This document shows, one piece after another, positions 9,901 through 10,703 of a DNA stretch of 10,703 nt. Position numbers and translations under genes: made by a program. The first letter of the stretch is position 1; each line of letters starts with the position of its first letter. The notes under the pieces were generated by a model. The model saw nothing but the letters and a program-made list of their open reading frames with translations, made no database searches and was not told where the DNA came from. Source of the DNA: Acetobacteraceae bacterium (lineage in GTDB: Bacteria; Pseudomonadota; Alphaproteobacteria; Acetobacterales; Acetobacteraceae); contig PLSZ01000559.1 of assembly GCA_003164305.1 (NCBI GenBank), forward strand, positions 1-10,703, given 5' to 3'.

Positions 9901-10703
9901 CACGCTGATCAATGTCAACAATGAGATCGAGGGCGGCGGTTCGATCGGCGCCGGCGGCAGCCTGACACTGGTCAATCAGGCTTCCGGAACGATCAACGCG
10001 ACCGGTACGAACAGCGCTTTGACGCTGGTCTCGGTCTCCATCACCAACGCGGGACTTTTGGAAGGTACCGGGCCGGCACCGCTGTCGATCGTGAGTTCGA
10101 GCGTCGCCAATACCGGTACCATATCCGCGCCTGTCGCGGGCTCGGCGGTCAACCTGTTCTCGGCGGGGATCACCGGCGGCACGCTGTCGGACGCCAATGG
10201 CGGCGTGATCCAGCAGACCAACCGCTCCAGCACGCTGGACAACGTGACGCTGAGCGCGTCCAGCAACATTCATGTGCTGAACTTTGAATACCTGTCTCTG
10301 GCGGACACCTTCACCAATAAGGGAACGGTGTTCCTGGACTCGAGCAACAACGACACTCAGCTGGACATGGGCGGCACCGCGCCTGTCACCCTGACAGGCG
10401 GTGGCGTCATTCAGCTTTCGGACAACAGCAATAATTCCATCGACGGGATCGGCGCGACCGTCACTTTGATCAATGTGAACAACACGATCCGGGGCGGGGG
10501 TCAGATCGGCGCGAACAACGGTCTGACCCTGGTCAATCAGGCCTCCGGCACGATCGACGCGACCGGCACCAACAATGCGTTGGTGCTGTCTACGGACACC
10601 ATCACCAACGCTGGACTTTTGGAAGGCACCGGAGCGGCGCCGCTGACGATTTCCAATTCGAGCGTCGCCAATACCGGCACCATATCCGCGCCTGTCGCGG
10701 GCT
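905..10703 (+). CDS. Giant multidomain adhesin-like protein with embedded vanadium-haloperoxidase domain (3' partial)
   Basis: One frame runs from ATG 905 to the window end without a stop, giving at least 3266 residues; the C-terminus is missing. The start follows AGGAG (894-898) and an in-frame stop at 890-892. The N-terminus (MSTNSSGLDPLDL...) has neither a basic n-region nor a hydrophobic core, so Sec export is unlikely. A C-terminal type I secretion signal beyond the window is a reasonable guess. Domains by residue: Ig-like ~124-419 (three), haloperoxidase/PAP2 ~423-810, Ig-like ~812-1010 (two), Big_5 ~1011-1122, carboxypeptidase-regulatory-like and following beta module ~1126-1432, Ala/Gly-rich helical stretch ~1433-1779, linker ~1780-1928, LVIVD-type propeller ~1929-2231, Ig-like ~2232-2336, Big_5 ~2337-2444, NW segment ~2445-2526, beta-solenoid repeats from ~2534. 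The composition (Thr, Ser, Asn, Gly, Ala, Asp; few Lys and Cys) fits a secreted stalk protein. Function is inferred: surface or extracellular matrix protein carrying an enzyme domain. Confidence 0.9.
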   Translation, partial: MSTNSSGLDPLDLASGTIASVFDPSVFPLVTVDPFSLNWPTPWLELNAGGVAAPDAGPLPALTAATTAPTNDDASVASAGTMFASFTTSAGVNTPSVPITTSANPGPVGSQGSLLLVAGLAHATGPVLGSASTSDDTIAGRAIDTAAIVSLTASIDGGTVFSETSAIGAGGGFTLTPVMIAALAGGSLSNGAHTVVVSASDGSGNTTSAGVSFTLDGIAPSLNAGLTDVTGTSTLAQTMGASSNDTVAGTGTDAAGIISLYGTLDGVREYTNLTGDIGTNGAFTLTPTVLNSIAGGTLPDGHHSLVLQATDTAGNVTSQTVGFTLETELGVPTLALASADQTTGPTTTNSSVVTLLGTTTPEAVVTLMNNGATATAGQTGLFQFANVPVSTGGNSISVQVTDLAGNTSSASLNVVQANAGGTDPVIEWDTITNQAITTDASPPTVASRALAIESLSVYNAVAAIDGTPGFDSSLIAPSGANAQAAVIAAADAALDSLYPAQAAGFDAQATADLAAIPNSLSKTEGIAVGQAAAAAELALRADDGSANSVTDTGSQTPGQWQPTPPAYAPALTPQWASVTPFALDNPGQFLPAAPPAIGSSAYAAAVNETYSLGGLNSTARTAAETQAALFWNLPTGTDTPAGEWNVIAASVAQSSGAGLSEDALLFAELNVAEGDSGIAAWNGKFTYSAWRPVTVFTDPTIASVNPLIDSSSTWTPLLVTPNFPEYPEGHGVFSGAAATVLASFFGDNTTFTVSSQTSPGGADLTFTSFSSAAENAAMSRIWGGIHFTFSASTALTVGDEIGQWTLGAFNSGSDTTPPKVTLNNVSGGTTNTDPTVTGVVSSSFGVAALNALLPNGTTVNVPLNSDGTFSYTVPDALDGSADGNQQITFIAVDPAGNQSPANNYTFTLITQAPTITLASGSVTNNATIGASSVLDGTIGVEAGDTLQSLTYSFDGGVATPVVANPTTGAFDTPLNLTSLTPGPHELALTALDAAGNTTTKYMPVVYALPPLILTSVTPTVGTSNVGVTFRPSITFSRAVNTATLNSTDFYATDSTGAVLPATVVPYTDGTGAWLLPTGTWPGSSIVTLHVIGQDITAVAGGAELDAADVGTPGSSISESFTTVASTPVPGTTITGIIVDPGPDGTPFTIDDVKSSVGNSSDYASDTWKLPIAGATVYILGDEQDAVKTAADGSFTLTNVPSGDVKVVVDGTTATNPPSGYYFPTMTLDINVKAGVANTIPADMGTPAEQAGMAGDPAVYLPRVADDALTPISGTQPTTVTAANNSDLGSGAFTMTQQQLSELSLTVQANSIVDANGNPVANPMVGIAPVPASIVQDMLPAGLMQHSFDITIQAPGGSVFSSGATLTMPNVFGLAPGEQTYILSFDHTTGRLVIDGTATASADGQTVTTNPSTTIMAPGWHGMTPPGSNGNGNVGDDYPSTYGAAYKAFLQAEGQANPTAMAIVTGGNDSVSQASNGAGVITGTAGALGASHGGLTFLGGVSAGMDAANGIHNFATNASQVANQPTNLGAWGVLGAQAVHDAANEFLDLGSNIPGPAGEWANGLRAATSAVDFYEGMPSSNASVQSNVNTMSNSNPFSTLSGHQAVSNEGTTSAFDAIVSSVDAEVAYELPIFQRIQSDLTTISALDELNLTEPSLGVTPAQLAALATQLPAIQSAFDDYLSASQALVGHPTALGLAEEIANGLATVEATTNAAFFLEVTPPVFARGLSYIANQSGGAAQIPSTAPASASGLTMTAANVAPLAQAATVFPAAAQSAQALAVEDVFDTGGVASVANPAATDTVYLAIQGSDGSIQRMSFTADQGYNFFFAPNLYYQITAFDPTTNSTGEAFLQSGPSGQNTQIPLIGLSQDPGTPGADGLTPTEAFVIGVSNTTADNLVPGLTDLAALQEGLYNGSVLPGTTGIVASVSLNGSAQAVALAGSLASGLTTYAYVATGSYGLAVVDVSNPDAPVALGQISLGGNATGVAVSTALGIAVVANGTDLAFVNVSDPAQLSVLQTVPVDATVAQIIGGTVYANNGGSLDSFDVATGTLLQTLGLGGTTLTGIAVQGSTIYTMDSSDTLRVIDTSSGSMVLDGSVTLPYGGNQIFVANNVVYVGAESVSTAGGYLTVDVSNPSAPALIEGPDNRGIGGAALALNGSGTGLSVQQGLTPQGQIVDFASVFNTSSPSNTGQFVTQYNLPSQPYGVAIGDGTGFVADGTSGLQVLSYLAPDTAGVPPVIDSVTGPADVDPTTAGIQVYEGVPVSVSATVTDDVQVRNVELLLNGSVVANAVTFPFALTATMPSIATLGTNVATLQVEAIDTGGNTTLSTPVQVQLVPDTRPLTLLNQSVSEGAILSQFDRTISLTFSKPLNAASVTTANFEVLNQGGTVVTAQSLELSGGDQVVSLNFGTLATGAYKLVVDAPAVTDDNGVILGASTLATDFSVQAFSAIFTNAAGGSWNTASNWNGDFVPGPFDSVYIGNAIGAAVNYDGNTDSVTQLVVSGSGQFNVTGGQLTVTGLFEADELITVGGGGFSAQGSVSINSLGAIQVNNRSTALDNVAIAAGGQIQISNNDFLYVAGTFTNAGLIGLNSSNNDTEFDPTGNLTLNGGGVVQLSDNGNNYIDGNSAAVTLTNAGNIIRGAGTIGSSGSLTLVNQSGGTIDATSNTNWLAINGDTVTNTGLLEGTGAASLAILSSSVNNAGGTISAPDAGSYVQFRSSSITGGTLSDANGGIIQSIDRGVSLDNVTLSTGSDLHVTNNNYIYLADTFTNKGTVFLDSINNDTELDPTGTTTLTGGGVVQMSNNGNNYIGGQGATATLINVNDTIEGAGTIGVNNSLTLINQSGGTIDATSATNWLAINGVTVTNTGLLEGTGPASLAFLSSGVNNAGGTIAAPVAGSYVQFRSSSITGGTLSDANGGIIQSIDRGVSLDNVTLSTGSDFHVTNNNYAYLNDTFTNKGTVYLDSTNNDTELNPDGTTTLNGGGVIQMSDDANNYIAARGTATTLINVNNEIEGGGSIGAGGSLTLVNQASGTINATGTNSALTLVSVSITNAGLLEGTGPAPLSIVSSSVANTGTISAPVAGSAVNLFSAGITGGTLSDANGGVIQQTNRSSTLDNVTLSASSNIHVLNFEYLSLADTFTNKGTVFLDSSNNDTQLDMGGTAPVTLTGGGVIQLSDNSNNSIDGIGATVTLINVNNTIRGGGQIGANNGLTLVNQASGTIDATGTNNALVLSTDTITNAGLLEGTGAAPLTISNSSVANTGTISAPVAG
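1274..2162 (+). other. Three tandem bacterial Ig-like domains (giant protein, residues ~124-419)
   Basis: Three consecutive ~90-110-residue units end in the typical Ig-like closing strands: SASDGSGNTTSAGVSFTLDG, ATDTAGNVTSQTVGFTLE and VTDLAGNTSSASLNVV. Each has the D-x-(A/S)-GN-x-(T/S) signature before the last strand, which is common in Big-type domains of large bacterial adhesins. They probably act as a spacer between the N-terminus and the haloperoxidase domain. The ~120 residues before the first unit are low-complexity and match no family I recognise. Confidence 0.78.
2171..3334 (+). other. Vanadium-dependent haloperoxidase / PAP2-type domain (giant protein, residues ~423-810)
   Basis: About 388 residues align by eye with bacterial vanadium-dependent haloperoxidases. 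It opens with VIEWDTITNQAI and SRALAIESLSVYNAVAAIDG. The middle has PSGANAQAAVIAAADAALDS followed by LYPAQ, then GQWQPTPP, PQWASVTPFAL, a QF-x-PAAPPAIGSSAYAAAV stretch and LGGLNSTARTAAETQAALFW. The vanadate pocket follows: Lys684 and Arg691 in GKFTYSAWRPVT (the 7-residue spacing of characterised enzymes), FPEYPEGHG with acid-base His730, and SRIWGGIHF with Arg780 and axial His786 (6-residue spacing). The usual Ser of SGH is Glu728. Family enzymes oxidise halides with peroxide to hypohalous species; relatives are acid phosphatases. Activity here is uncertain because of the Ser-to-Glu change. Being buried inside a giant Ig-repeat protein is unusual, as most members I know are stand-alone. Confidence 0.88.
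3335..4275 (+). other. Two Ig-like domains followed by an SbsA-type Big_5 domain (residues ~811-1122)
   Basis: The first unit begins DTTPPKVTLNNVSG and closes with FIAVDPAGNQSPANNYTFTL. The second begins APTITLASGSVTNN and closes LTALDAAGNTTTKYMPVV. From 3935 the sequence ILTSVTPTVGT, then FRPSITFSRAVNTATLNSTD and FYATD, fits the Big_5/SbsA Ig-like pattern of an S-layer-type domain (P-x-I-x-F-S-x-x-(V/L)-x-x-x-T-(L/V)). These look like spacer or adhesion modules between the haloperoxidase domain and the next block. Confidence 0.72.
4280..5200 (+). other. Carboxypeptidase-regulatory-like beta-sandwich plus downstream beta module (residues ~1126-1432)
   Basis: TITGIIVDPGPDGTPFTIDD is followed by PIAGATVYILG and TAADGSFTLTNVPSGDVKVV, the pattern of a carboxypeptidase regulatory-like or SdrD B-like sandwich, with an Asp-rich loop that may bind calcium. 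A second beta module follows with LTVQANSIVDANGNPV, the stretch DITIQAPGGSVFSSGATLTM, YILSFDHTTGRLVIDGTATA and APGWHGMTPPGS (Trp1419, His1420). From memory, this pair resembles blocks in very large secreted proteins of cyanobacteria and planctomycetes; that needs a database search. No catalytic residues are evident. Confidence 0.62.
5201..6240 (+). other. Unrecognised Ala/Gly-rich, probably helical region (residues ~1433-1779)
   Basis: Beta-sandwich character stops and the sequence becomes rich in Ala, Gly, Asn, Leu and Glu with few Thr-Val beta strands, for example YKAFLQAEGQANPTAMAIV and IQSDLTTISALDELNLTEPS. A glycine-rich stretch at 5327-5446 has many GxxxG-like spacings. Two low-complexity Ala/Ser/Thr/Pro segments follow towards 6240. 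I recognise no family. It may be a helical spacer or an uncharacterised functional domain. Confidence 0.4.
6686..7597 (+). other. LVIVD-type beta-propeller (residues ~1928-2231)
   Basis: The repeating pattern is 'visible value, then V-D-V-S-(N/D)-P', as in LVIVD propeller blades. Examples are AYVATGSYGLAVVDVSNPDA (from 6746), IAVVANGTDLAFVNVSDPAQ, VYANNGGSLDSFDVATG, IYTMDSSDTLRVIDTSSG, VVYVGAESVSTAGGYLTVDV leading into SNPSAP (7286 on) and GTGFVADGTSGLQVLSY. Six to seven blade-like units give one propeller of about 300 residues. Blades of this type occur in bacterial surface proteins, where they are thought to mediate binding. The preceding 6240-6685 stretch has degenerate D/P/G loops (DPGTPGADGLTPTEAFVIG) reminiscent of thrombospondin type-3-like linkers, but few of the calcium-ligand Asp are kept. 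Confidence 0.72.
7598..8236 (+). other. Ig-like domain plus second Big_5 domain (residues ~2232-2444)
   Basis: The first unit begins PPVIDSVTGPADVDP and has VSATVTDDVQVRNVELLLNG, closing with VEAIDTGGNTTLSTPVQVQL, an Ig-like pattern seen in large secreted proteins. The second, from about 7913, has SQFDRTISLTFSKPLNAASV and TTANFEVLN, then GAYKLVVDAPAVTDDNGVIL, the Big_5/SbsA pattern. The order propeller, Ig-like, Big_5, NW segment looks like one inherited block rather than chance assembly. Confidence 0.7.
8237..8503 (+). other. NW-motif entry segment of the beta-solenoid (residues ~2445-2533)
   Basis: The motif GGSWNTASNWNGDFVPGPFD is followed by SVYIGN and VTQLVVSGSGQFNVTGGQLT. The G-x-W-x-x-x-x-NW-x-x-x-x-VP-x-x-x-D-x-V-x-I pattern is common at the N-terminal edge of beta-helical stretches in large autotransporter-like and other surface proteins. 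It probably caps or begins the solenoid formed by the tandem repeats that follow. Confidence 0.65.
8504..10703 (+). repeat. Coding tandem repeat array, 555-561-bp (185-187-residue) beta-solenoid units
   Basis: Four units are visible: about 8504-9061, 9062-9619, 9620-10174 and 10175 to the window end (incomplete). The LDNV marker recurs at 8564, 9122, 9680 and 10235, giving spacings of 558, 558 and 555. A late marker in units 3 and 4 (TISAPVAG) is 561 apart because unit 4 has two extra residues at APVTLTGG. The shared order in each unit is ITGGTLSDANGG, LDNVTLS, TFTNKGTV, NNDTELDP, LTGGGVVQMSNNGNNYI, GAGTIG, SLTLVNQSGGTIDA, VTNTGLLEGTG, SSVNNAGGTISAP. Asn, Gly, Thr and short valine strands indicate a right-handed beta-helix stalk. 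A 50-bp stretch is identical at 9032-9081 and 9590-9639. The array probably continues past the window. Confidence 0.9.

Noticed and set aside
7196..10273. A 1025-codon open frame on the minus strand, antisense to the repeats and propeller.
   Set aside because: Its translation is Arg/Asp/Gln/Val-rich and low-complexity with no domain pattern, and it repeats only because the sense repeats do. The sense strand encodes clear domains throughout. GC-biased third positions commonly leave the antisense frame open.
8504..10703. Tandem repeats read as a CRISPR array or an insertion sequence.
   Set aside because: The units are about 555-561 bp, continuous in frame and protein-coding, with no spacers, terminal inverted repeats or transposase.

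Overview
The window is GC-rich with strongly G/C-biased third codon positions. All credible coding is on the + strand: two consecutive genes for very large, repetitive, probably extracellular proteins. The Hint_2 domain and the tail that follows it, joined to beta-strand-repeat sequence, are a combination I associate from memory with Alphaproteobacteria, especially Acetobacteraceae. That placement is an inference; there is no rRNA or housekeeping gene to confirm it.

Layout. Positions 1-845 hold the 3' end of a gene whose start lies upstream. It encodes a beta-rich secreted-protein segment followed by a C-terminal Hint_2 (hedgehog/intein-type) autoprocessing domain. A 59-nt gap (846-904) carries a good ribosome binding site but no visible terminator or promoter, so the two genes are probably co-transcribed. 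From 905 to the window end one frame stays open for at least 3266 codons and runs off the 3' edge.

The giant protein is a mosaic, in order: an N-terminus with no recognisable signal peptide; three bacterial Ig-like domains; a complete vanadium-dependent haloperoxidase/PAP2-type domain (residues about 423-810) that keeps the Lys, two Arg and both His of the vanadate pocket but has Glu where Ser is usual; two more Ig-like domains; an SbsA-type Big_5 domain; a carboxypeptidase-regulatory-like beta-sandwich with a downstream beta module; an unrecognised Ala/Gly-rich, probably helical stretch; an LVIVD-type beta-propeller; another Ig-like and Big_5 pair; an NW-motif segment; and then an array of 185-187-residue beta-solenoid repeats, nearly four of which are in the window.

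Inferred working picture: the second gene makes a surface or secreted stalk-like protein, probably exported without Sec (for example type I secretion, with a C-terminal signal beyond the window), that displays an enzyme domain near its N-terminus. The upstream Hint protein may be a companion secreted protein. No mobile elements, RNA genes, CRISPR arrays or terminators were seen. No stretch over 300 bases lacks a gene.
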